From contig OZ020515.1 of assembly GCA_963971425.1 (NCBI GenBank), positions 19,960,637 to 20,024,636 of the forward strand: a stretch of 64,000 nt of DNA, written 5' to 3'. The notes under the pieces were generated by a model. It saw nothing but the letters and a program-made list of their open reading frames with translations, was not told where the DNA came from and did not search any database. The translations under genes were made by a program, and so were the position numbers. The stretch's first letter is position 1; the number at the start of each line of letters is the position of its first letter. Below, piece after piece: positions 1-10,095 of the stretch. The DNA is from Bryoerythrophyllum caledonicum (Eukaryota; Streptophyta; Bryopsida; Pottiales; Pottiaceae).

Positions 1-1704
1 ACGGGCCACGACAGAGTTTTCAAAAATTATGTGCAAAGATTATCATACCCGAGTGTTAGATTTGGGAAAAGAATTGATTAAAATATAGCTGCAAGAATAT
101 TTAGAAATTATTTTTTGTAGAAGAATATTTGTATGCTGGAAAAATCTCCTTTTAGATCATTAACTAAATTTGGCAGTTTAGTGCTAAATCCAACCCTTCA
201 ATATATTATTGTTTTTAGTGTTATTATGAAATATTTAAAAGAAAGCTGTAAAATCAACTTCTGACCATGGGATCTTATTGTATATTGCTAGAAAAACATG
301 CCAAAATTATAGAATGATTGGTATATCAATTGGAAGATTGTATCATTTAAGGCAAGTTAAATGGTGTTTTTACACCTAATATTTCTAGTTCATTACAGTG
401 TACTCCCTTCATGAGATTCAACTTTCAAACTCTACAGAGTTGCAATTCTTTACCATCACAATCTACACAATGTATGGTGCTTGTCTTACAAACTTATGTA
501 TATTAAAGGTGCATGCTATATTCAAAACAATCTTGCAACAAGAAGGTATTTGCAATCAAACAAAGTACAATTTGTATTTTTGTAATCTTCATCATATATA
601 AATTATCATACAACTTCAATATAAAGAATTTATGGATACTCAAGAAGGTTATGTTGATTATTTGTGTACAAAACCTCAAAGTTATCTGAGAAACAATGTA
701 AAATTGTCTTGATTGCCCCCCTCCAAAGAAACTACTTTGGGCAACATACACTTTCCATCAAAGGTCTAGTGCATACAAAATTTGTAATCCAACAAAGTTC
801 TTACACATATCCCTTCTATGGTTTAAAAAGCTAAAAAAAATTCTTGTATATGGTCATCACATGAACCTAACAAGATTCTTAAGAATCTAATAGTGGACAT
901 TAAGTCTTTAAAAATCAATTGCAACACAATTCTTTGATCATTTATTTTTTGAATTTATATTTTGATAAACCTACTATTGTGCTATAGTTCTGTATAGACT
1001 GCATAGACAAACTAAAGTGGGAATTTTTAATTATTTTATGGAGGTGAAAAGTTCTTGACATTGTCGCACCAAAATCACAGGAAACCACCATTTTCAATGC
1101 ATATAATATTTTATGTTGGATTGTGAAAGCTCACACATTGAATTTGGTATAATGGAACTTGTACTAGCTGTTATGTTTTTTAGGTTGGAGCAACTTGGGC
1201 ATTATTTTCAAATTTTGTAAGGAATCAATGGCTCTTCTAAAAAAATTTAAAATTTGAGTTGGCCTTTTTTACAAAAACCAAAGAAAATTATGGCAACCAG
1301 GTTGTAGTTTTTGGTGCCTGAAAGTGGCGATATTCAATGAAAAGTTCTGGCTACAAGAATTCATGTGTACTAGTCCTGTTTAAGCAAGAAACATTTGTAG
1401 GAGAGAAAATTTTGGCGACAAACATTGGAAGTTGGAACCATATGCAAAATCTTACAACAGAAGTATGGCAATGCTCTCAGCAGAAGCACGACAAAGGTAA
1501 GCCTCCCCATAACCAACTAAAACCCATAGCCAACGCCTAAAAAATTGGAGCATATCCAACCCTCTTCCATCCCATTACCACCAATCTGAGCTCCAAATCG
1601 AGGTTCGCTATTAGTCAAGACCCTTACTTTTGGTCGTTGGTTATTCGGGGTACCTATTGTTGGCCATCCACTAAACATGGCTACACACTTTGAAAATTCA
1701 GAAC
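1..1704. other. AT-rich non-coding sequence, unit 1
   Basis: I see no supported gene. The stretch is AT-rich, full of stops in all frames, and conserved in units 2 and 3 only as duplicated non-coding DNA. Unit 3 lacks the equivalents of about 1090-1342 and 1496-2305, which may be later insertions in the ancestor of units 1 and 2 or deletions in unit 3. Confidence 0.5.
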
Positions 1705-2076
1705 TACCGTAGGTGAACCTCTGGTCCGGCATAAATTAATTAGAAAAGCCCAGACCGAATTAAGTGGAAAATAATTTGTTGAAAATGCCGAAATTGTAAA
1801 AAATGTATATTTGCAGATTTCGGTACATGGATAGACATCAAAGGGGGTTAAGGCTTGGGAAGGGCTTCATCCATGGCATTTCATGCATAAATACTTGGGT
1901 TTGGAATCCCAAGGTCTAGAGTTCAATCCCCATGGGTGCCTAAGCAAGCCAAATATAATAGTCTTTGATTTCTTGCCAAAAATAACATTATTGTTATTTT
2001 GAATGCCGCATGTCATTTTTTCACTTCAATTAATTATTCGGCATTAAGGTGCCGAACCAGAGGTTCACCTACAGTA
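1705..2076. mobile_element. MITE-like element with about 27-bp inverted repeats (unit 1)
   Basis: The left end starts TACCGTAGGTGAACCTCTGG. The right end at 2050-2076 is its near-perfect reverse complement, followed by AT-rich sequence. A second direct copy of the right end lies at 2135-2162. There is no coding capacity. The interior at 1835-1945 has a tRNA box-B-like string (GAGTTCAATCCCC), so it may include a short tRNA-related insert. The terminal TA suggests a mariner-type or Harbinger-type origin, but the family is uncertain. Confidence 0.55.
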
Positions 2077-2589
2077 ATTCGGTTTTCATTGAAAAAATAT
2101 GAAATCTCACTTTAATTAATTATTCGGCATCAAGGTGTCGAACCAGAGGTTCACCTACAGTAATTTAGTTTTCATCAAAAAAGTATGAAATCACTTAAGT
2201 TGGAATTGTAATTCTATTGGCTATCACTGAAAAATAATAGTATAATTATCTACTCTCTCCATTTATGCTCATTCCTCAACTTGTCGGTTTTAGATGGCAT
2301 TACCTTAGCTCTTAACAAATCCACAACAAAACTCACAAAATTAAATTCACATATAGCTCATTTGACATTTGTAGTCGTTACTTTTTGAGTTTGATGTTAT
2401 TTTTGCGGATTGAGATAAAATCGGTCATGTAGGTCAACTTGAACTCGTTTTGATATGATAATGTGAATCAAGGAGATAGTTAATATGGTTTAGGTTGTTA
2501 GAATTACAAAGACCATTAGGATAAATTTGAGACATGAAGAGGCATAAAGCTATATCTACCTAGGACTATAAAAAAGAAGTCTAAAGAAG

Positions 2590-2726
2590 TCTGGTCTCCA
2601 TCGGAGAGTGGCGTGAATATAGTGTTTGCTCATTCTATTCACTAAGTCTATGGCCACGGGACATAGGGTAGTATAATATAAATACTCCCTCTTTCAAGTG
2701 TAAACACTTTTCTACACTAAGTGCTT
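2590..2726 (-). mobile_element. Old SINE/LINE 3' tail fragment, unit 1
   Basis: On the plus strand this reads GGCGTGAATATAGTG followed by sequence closely matching the 3' half of the SINE at 62221-62555, ending near CACTAAGTGC. A decayed GAA-rich tail precedes it. The insert is shared with units 2 and 3, so it predates the duplications. Confidence 0.7.
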
Positions 2727-3417
2727 CCCTACACTATTAGGATGATGATAACTTAAGAGAACAAACACTACACACTTAGAACATAGCAAGCACATCATAC
2801 AATGCTAGTCATAGTCTTAGAAGTAAATCTATTTTATCATTGTTGCAAATAGTGTTAATTATAGAACTTAATATTGCTGGTAATAGTGGTTGCATTGAGA
2901 TTTTCAACGGATTACTTTAGCATGTTATCAACTCCATTGGTCTAATAAATTAGATATGAATCACAAGTCTATATTTGTTTGATGTGGTTTGTGAATAATA
3001 CTTTGATTGGCTAGATGCACACACATCTAATTGATAAATATGTCTCAATTTACTGTATTGAGTTGATATAATTTGAGTCAGAGAAAACATTAAGAGCAAA
3101 CAGAGAGAAAGAATGAGTTGATTAGATGATGAATTGAGTCAATGTCTAAAGTCCAATAGAAGTCTAGGTTTGTCAGGAATACACCTGTGACTATCTACTA
3201 GATATTGTTAAGTTAATTGCAGAGATGATGATCTTACAATAACAATGACGTGAACCAATATCTATTTTGGTATTGTTGTGATTACCAACAAAAGAAAGAT
3301 GTTGGAGCGCACAAACCAATTTGAATATGAAATGGTATCATAGATTGAATGATAGTATAGATGAATAATTAAGTGTGATCTATTGGATATTATGTACATG
3401 GCCTGTAATATCAAATA

Positions 3418-6400
3418 CCGTACTTTAGGGGCAGCTTCGTCACCCCTCCGTCGAATAATTAATTAATTTCAAATTTTAATGTCCGGCAATAAAAAAAAGT
3501 AATTTTTTAAGATTCGACTTTTTGAGGAAATAAATAACTATAAGTTCAACTTTCATCCACAATTGATGAAGTTTCATTGAATGCTTGTTATTTCATCATC
3601 TTGTTTTGAAAGTGGCAACCGCCCTTTCATTTAACTTACCCTAAACGTTCACTAACCTTTGCTTAACCAACCCTAATCTCATTGTTTATCATGGAGGATT
3701 GCTTGTGCAAGTGGTAGTTTGTCAAGGTGCTTCTAAGAGCTTTGTAACATTGTACTGGACTTTGTTAGAACTTGTTAGGTTTAGGGTCTTGGTATTGCAT
3801 GATTGAGAACATGGCTAAGCAACAACTTTTGAGGAGTATGTTCACTATTATAGACAAAGTAGAAATGGAAGATAGGGTCGAACGTGACTTTGCACAGCTC
3901 CAGGTCAAGATGGACATGGAGCGATCTATGAAGAAAGAAGTTCAAAAGCGTCCACTGGGTAGGCCCAAGATGCAAATCGAAGTTGTACTTCTTCCAATCA
4001 AAGAGGAGAAACCTAATGCAACACCAAAGACCACAAAGGCTAGGGGACCATACAAAAACTAGTTTGTACCATCTCTCTGGGATCCTATTTACGCAGCTGT
4101 AACACATCATAGGAGTCTTGGTCTTGCTTTAAGATATTTGCAAGTGAAGTACAAGTCACCCGGACAAAACAAGAGTGTTTATGATGATTTGACTAGAGGT
4201 TCTTTAGGAGAGTGGTTCACTAAGACAGGGGAACTAAAAGATGGCACAAAACAAGCAATCTTCAAGGAAACAACAGCTTATACTTGTGGAGCTCAACATG
4301 CATATGTTTTATCTAAACATCATGAATTAGAGGAGGAGATTATCACTTTGTTGAAGGCACATCGTGAGGCACGTCAACCTCTCTTTGCATCTTCTGTAAG
4401 GAACTTAATTCGAACCCTCATTCAGAAGAGAGAGCCTAGCCTCCTATATTTCGAAAGTCAAAGTGGATTTAGGGTTTCTTTAGAATGGACACGAGATTTT
4501 GTAAGAACCAACTTAGATTGGAGCTTTAGAAAAGGTACAGGAACAACTAGAAAGCTACCAAAAGATTGGGAGCAACAAGGTCTGCGAATGGCACAACGAC
4601 TGGCGTACCTTGTCAAAGCTCATTCAATCCCACCTCAGTTGGTCATCAATACAGATCAAACGGGGATACATCTAGTACCAACAGGAGGTGCTCGCACTTG
4701 GGCAGAAAAGGGCTCTAAACATGTTCAAGTCCTTGGTATGGAGGACAAAAGGCAGATCACTACTTCATTATCCTCTTCAGCTGCAGGAGACTTGTTACCT
4801 CTTCAAATTGTATTTACAGGATCTACAAAGAGATGTCTGCCTCCTCGAAATGTTGGTCGCCAAGTGTGTGAAGAAGCTGGTTGGAACTTGACATTCTCTA
4901 GCAATCATTGGAGCAATTTAACAACTTGCAAACAATTTGTTGAAGAAATTCTACAGCCCTACAGAAGAAAACAAGTGCAAGAGATGGAGTTAGATGCAGA
5001 ATCAAAGTTGATTTGGATTTTAGACTGCTGGAGTGTCCATATCTCGAAGGAATTTATCTCTTAATTGAAGGAGACACATGGAGAGATCCTACTCATCTTT
5101 GTTCCCGCAAATAGTACAAGCGTTTTACAACCTGCAGATGTTATCTTACAGTGTCCATTCAAGCATGGTCTCAGACAACAATTTGACCAATATACAAGCG
5201 AGAACATTGGCAAGCAGATCGATGAGAGGGAACTACATGATGTGAAGTTGGATACCAAGATGTCGGTGCTGAAGCCTTTGATCTGCAGCTGGTTATATCA
5301 TGCATGGCAACACATCAACAAACCAACCATGATAAAGAAATGATGGTCCATGTGTGGCTTAGATCAAGCATTCCAAAACGCATTTCAGACATCAGCAATC
5401 GAGGAGCACATGAAGAACTCTTTGTTCAAAGAAGTGTTGGATATAGAACAGGAATCCGAGGAAAAAGAGGATGAAACAGATCCAGACAAGAGTGTTCAAG
5501 CTATAATGGAGAAAAACTTGACTCTTGTTGCAAATGTCACAACAAAAAACATAAGATCTACTGTTTCAACCATGAAAGATCACGCCAGAAAAAGGTAAGT
5601 TCCTTCCTACAAATACCTAGGGAAAAAGATTGATTTTAGATCTCAAATGTTGAAATGCAAAATGTTCTAATCAATATGAAGAAGGTTAGATTTGTAGTTC
5701 TTACCAACACTAATATCCTAGTCCTTTTCAACCAGAACCCTGCAGGCAAATGACAAACAAAACACTCAGCAAAGTGTGCAAGAAAAGAGACCAAGAGCAG
5801 AAAATCAAAGACTGAATGCTGGAGGAATGGAGAACAACCGTTAAGGAGGAGCCTGCAGGTACTTCACGAACTGGTTTGTGACATTTGCAACAAGAGTCAA
5901 GTTTGACATGCAATAATGATGTTCGTTGAGTGTTTTGTTTGTCGTTTGCTGAGTGTTTTGTTCAACATCTTGCATTTCAACATTTCAACAGTTTGACATG
6001 CAACATGTTGAAATACAAAATGTTTTAATCAACACAGACTTCGCGAACCCTGTAGGCAAACGACGTGGGTAATCAACAGACTTCACAAACCCTGCAGGCA
6101 AACGACATGGGGAAGTCAGCAGAAAAACAAAACTAAAAACAAAGGTGACTCACAGAATTGCTTGGGAATGTGCAGGTGCAGTCGGTCTTACAACAACGGC
6201 GTTACCTGCGTTACGGCGGCGACCTCCAACCCTACGACGCCGAGGAAGAAGCACGACTCGGACCCCACTTGATCAAAATGGCACCAAGTCCTACGAACCT
6301 CTGACTGTTCTAACCCTAGCGCACCTCCAATTTTTCTAACCGTTGATAGAGGCAGACTCGCACCCCAGCGGTGCAAGACTAATGATTCCCGGCAGGTATC

Positions 6401-7311
6401 CGAGAATCGTCAGCACCAGACAGATCCAAAACTCCGACTGCAGGCGCCATTGGAACAAAAACAAGACGTCAAAACGAGCTTTCAACAACCAAAACAATCA
6501 TGTGTGAGTGCATACAGTGCTTTTTACTTGACATAATTTGCTACCTAACAAATGCTCCAAGCCTGGGATCCAATCGCTCGCATTCACCTCTGACTTCTCT
6601 AACCGCCGTTGATAGAGGCGGATCAGGACGAGCAAGCTGCCAAGGATGCCGAGGTGGAGTACGATTGGCAGCAGGAGTGGTACTCCATGTACTTGGCCTT
6701 GCAGATGCCGAAAGCTGTGCCGCTGGGGTCTGAGTCCTGCTGGGTCCGAGTCTGCCAAAAGTTGCGCCACTGGGGTGCGAGTCTATCGAAAGCTGCGCCG
6801 CTGGAGTCCGCCTTCCTCCGCTACGACTACCACCCACAACTTCTGCTTCCAGCCCACCCTAAACCCTGATTCATCTGCTCACTAGACTGCGCTCCAATTA
6901 CCCATTGCCTCCTCAACCCAAGCCCAGGAGCTCCCACACGATCGCAACTCCACAACGGCCGGTCAGCTTTATGTGGTCAGTGCCACGCGTCCCTCGTGCT
7001 AAAGATGGGTTTGACTTGTGCATGCAAGGGGCTCGTGAGGGATTAATCTCGTCACTGCTAGCCTTGTGCTCCATGATGGATGCCTATTATTCAGTATGCA
7101 AGGGGCTCGTGAGGAACTAGTGGACTTCATGAGATCACTCTAAACATTTTTAATATATTTGATTTTCGGTTAATGCGTTGGATTTCAAGATATTTCGTCA
7201 TTCATCTAAATTTATTTCATGGTTTTCCAGCAAATTGATAGCGTAATTTTTTTTTAAATCCGACATTCTTATTTGGAATTATTTTTTGCCGAAGCTGCCC
7301 CTAAAATGCGG
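3418..7311 (+). mobile_element. Pogo-like (Tc1/mariner superfamily) DNA transposon, unit 1
   Basis: The element is 3894 bp. Terminal inverted repeats of about 22 bp begin CCGTACTTTAGGGGCAGC on the left and CCGCATTTTAGGGGCAGC on the right, flanked by a TA target duplication (3416-3417 and 7312-7313). Unit 3 shows the unoccupied site with a single TA. The left half holds a transposase gene. The right half (about 5900-7240) is GC-richer and non-transposase, with short degenerate repeats near 6700-6810 of a CCGAAAGCTGCGCCGCTGG type. Confidence 0.9.
3799..5598 (+). pseudogene. Pogo-like DDE transposase, broken (unit 1)
   Basis: This encoded the element's cut-and-paste transposase. The N-terminal part has a basic GRPK stretch (AT-hook-like) and a KARGPYKN segment. 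The DDE-type core shows VINTDQTGI (first Asp), WILDCWSVH (second Asp) and LQPADV (third Asp), the usual D-D-D of pogo relatives. In-frame stops lie at 4060-4062 (unit 2 has TGG here), 5062-5064 and 5341-5343. The last two are shared with unit 2. The open frame ends in AGAAAAAGGTAAGT, a good splice donor, so a short lysine-rich 3' exon after the CAG at about 5745 is plausible. I chose the ATG at 3799; the one at 3811 is equally possible. Confidence 0.85.
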
Positions 7312-7313
7312 TA

Positions 7314-8343
7314 GATGATTTATTTGATGGCAAAATTATTGTAGAAACCAATGTCTACTTGAAGGTATCTTAGTTGGTTTAGTTCTAATCAACCTTAATC
7401 CAATAGAAGATTGCACGTAGAGGTGACAACTACATCCATTTAAAAATAGAATTGAAGTCATTGTAATAAATTCACTTGTGGAGGTCCATAAGCTATAATT
7501 AAGACGTGCTACTTGTGGAGATGATTTTAATAGGATGTTGAGATAGATGTGATGGATGTTGGAGTAAAGCTTAATAGGGAGTATTGCATGAGCCAAGTGA
7601 TTGAACTCTAATTTTAATGAAGCATTTTAATGTGAACCAATTTGTAATGTAGATTTGAAGTTAATGAACATGCAATTGTTGTGACTATCAAGTTGATACT
7701 TGTACATCAAATGGACATTAAGGAGCATACAAAGTTGGAGTTGCAAAATTGCATATTCGAGTTGTGGAGATTGAAATTACAAGTTTTGAGGTGAGATTAT
7801 ATTTTTTGAGATTGTAGAACTAGGGTGATGGCTGAGGAGTAGCACCACAAAACCTGGTGAGGAGAGGCTTGGTGTTAGTCACATTTGCATCATGTTTATA
7901 GTGAGAGTTGTTGGGACTCACCACCAACCCCGAACATGTTCGCTTCTATAATAATTGATGTTTCTAGTGGCATTAAGTGTTGGAGAGGGGTTTTAGATCC
8001 AGATTTAGATTATGAATTGCACAAAGAGAAGAATTGAATCTCATACGAGGAAAGGAAAATTTGATGCGAGCACCTTGTGTTGGACCATAATCTACTAGAT
8101 CCAAATCAAACTTGCACATCTTCTAGATCTAGATCAAGTGTTGGCAGTTGTCTAGAAACATCCATACCAACGCCGTACCAACGCCTCTCTAAGACTAGCA
8201 AAGCAATAGTAGATGGACAACAACTACAGCAACAAGCAAGAGATGCAAGCGGCACCTCACCATCAGCACCAACCAAAACTCAAGCAATCACCATCAGCAC
8301 CAACCAAAACTCAAGCAAACAACAGTTTCATCTAAACCGTCAC
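7314..8343. other. Non-coding sequence between pogo and LINE fragment, unit 1
   Basis: No gene is supported. Up to about 7714 it matches unit 3. Near 8252-8330 a 31-bp tandem repeat (ACCATCAGCACCAACCAAAA core) is present about twice; unit 2 has about three copies (22935-23035). Confidence 0.5.
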
Positions 8344-8700
8344 ATGCTCCACTATATTAAAAAAAACTTACTTACCCTTTGAAAGAGATAAAATATTTGG
8401 CTCCTAAGGAAAGGCCTTTGTCCATAAATGGGCCGGTAAAGGTATAGCTCACCCCCACAATGAGGAAACTCAACAAGCACTACATTGGGCCCGACTTGCT
8501 GCTAAAAACGCCCCACAACACATATCAACACTCATTATCACACAAGACAAAAATTGATACCAAAATGCTAATCCACAGTCAAGCCCATTTGCAGACTCCC
8601 ACATCATTGTAATATTTGAAGTAGACTCAATCCCATTCAAAAAACCTAACCCACCTACTATCCCAAATGACGGTAAAACCCCCAATTCTCATTCCCGTGG
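8344..8700 (+). mobile_element. Internal LINE ORF fragment, unit 1
   Basis: About 350 bp match the full LINE at roughly 43080-43430, the segment between reverse transcriptase and RNase H. The shared blocks include AGGAAAGGCCTTTG, CACCCCCACAA and CAAGCCCATTTGCAGACTCC (compare CCCATTCCCAGATTCC). It lacks the LINE 3' end, so it is not a simple 5'-truncated insertion. It lies just beyond the kinase stop codon, possibly in the kinase 3' UTR. Confidence 0.8.
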
Positions 8701-8838
8701 GTCTAGACGTTGAATCAACACCATTGACCTCGAATGAAGACGATCGAAGAGTCTCGTGAGCAATTTTGAAATCCGGGATGGACTAGGGGGCCCATAGTTG
8801 TGGCTTGCCGAGCTAATGTTAGATGAAACATCGATAGT

Positions 8839-10095
8839 TCACTCCTCCGCCATTGAGGACAGCTCAGGTGTCGATACTAGCTTCACTGGACCGGTCATCG
8901 GGACACCAGTAATAAAGGGGTGTGTCATAAGGAGGTCGCAAGTGGGTCGAAGTGCCACATTCACTTCCAAACAATTGGAGATGAAACTTTTCAAATCATC
9001 TGGTAGGTCGTCCGGGATAGGAGGGCCCTCCCCGTGCCCCACTTTCCAAAGTACACCATGGGCCTCCAATTCTCCGAAAGGCGGTTTTCCTATTGCCATC
9101 TCCAATACCGTACAGCCTAGACTCCATATATCAGCCATCAAATTGTAGCTTCTCCTGCGGTTCACGACTTCTGGAGCAATCCAGTGAGCACTACCCATGA
9201 ATGACTTCAACAGGCCCAATTTATCCGTCTGTTTAGCCATCCCAAAATCGGCCAGCTTAACCACTCCAGATGAGTCCACCAAGATGTTCGCACACTTGAT
9301 ATCCCTGTGAATGATCTTCCGGTCATGCAGATACTTCAGGCCAGAAAGAATCTGCTTGGTATACGACCTAATCTGATCATAGAAAAATTCGTATTTGTTG
9401 TATACATGGGCTAATGAGCCCTTGCTGACCAGCTCCAGAAAAATGTAGAGGTTCTCATCGTCTCTCTCGGTACCCAGGTACTGAACAATATTTGGATGCT
9501 GAATTTCGATAAGAAGTGCTATATCCTGTTCCAGTTGTCTAATGGCCTGTGTCCCAGCCCTTCCTTGACCTGAAAGAGAAACTTCTTTCACGGAAAAAAA
9601 CGTTCCATTGTTGCCCACACCCTCGTACACTGTACCAAATGTTCCACTTCCGAGAAGCTCACCTTTTGCCCAGCTGGACCAGCTGGGTTTCTTCGGACCG
9701 ACATCAGGTAAACTTTCGATACTACCGCCGCTAGCAGTCAAAGCCAAGGATTCCTGTACCTGCTCTACCACAACAGACGGGATTCTTGGTGTTTCCCCAA
9801 CTTCAGTGATGACTACTTCCGACACCACAGGAAGTTCTTCTGCAGGATTTAGAAGTCTTCCGACACCCTTGAATTCGTCAGATATAGAAGTCTGGCCAGA
9901 GTCGACGGTCATGCCACGGGGAGACGGTGGTCGGCTGTTCATTGAAGACTTCAGAGGCTCCCAAGCAGATGCTTCAATACCTAGTCCGACAGGGCTTTCC
10001 ACACCTAGGAAGTCACAGGGTATTTGCCAAAGATCTTCATTGACCCCCACCGGGTCCTCGCGATTGCCACGAGAACTACCCCTCTCCTCCACCAT
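8839..10095 (-). CDS. MEKK1-type MAP kinase kinase kinase, copy 1
   Basis: A Ser/Thr kinase expected to phosphorylate MAPKKs in a plant stress or defence MAPK cascade. The 418-residue frame has a variable N-terminus (1-140) and a full kinase domain (about 142-394): glycine loop GSGTFGTV at 149-156, catalytic Lys170 in SVKEV, HRDIKCAN at 263-270, DFG at 283-285 and APE at 307-309. Similarity to plant MEKK1 is clear in the HRDIKCANILVD and LADFGMAK blocks. The alpha-C residue that is normally Glu is Asp191, and the residue two before the catalytic Lys is Ser168, not Ala; copy 2 has the usual residues. The whole domain is in one exon. Upstream in-frame codons stay open for about 60 bases, so the ATG is likely but not certain. 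Confidence 0.9.
   Translation of the reverse strand: MVEERGSSRGNREDPVGVNEDLWQIPCDFLGVESPVGLGIEASAWEPLKSSMNSRPPSPRGMTVDSGQTSISDEFKGVGRLLNPAEELPVVSEVVITEVGETPRIPSVVVEQVQESLALTASGGSIESLPDVGPKKPSWSSWAKGELLGSGTFGTVYEGVGNNGTFFSVKEVSLSGQGRAGTQAIRQLEQDIALLIEIQHPNIVQYLGTERDDENLYIFLELVSKGSLAHVYNKYEFFYDQIRSYTKQILSGLKYLHDRKIIHRDIKCANILVDSSGVVKLADFGMAKQTDKLGLLKSFMGSAHWIAPEVVNRRRSYNLMADIWSLGCTVLEMAIGKPPFGELEAHGVLWKVGHGEGPPIPDDLPDDLKSFISNCLEVNVALRPTCDLLMTHPFITGVPMTGPVKLVSTPELSSMAEE

Noticed and set aside
8798-9148. Plus-strand frames opposite the kinase (also 9608-10156 and the unit 2 equivalents)
   Set aside because: They are shadows of the strongly supported minus-strand kinase frame.
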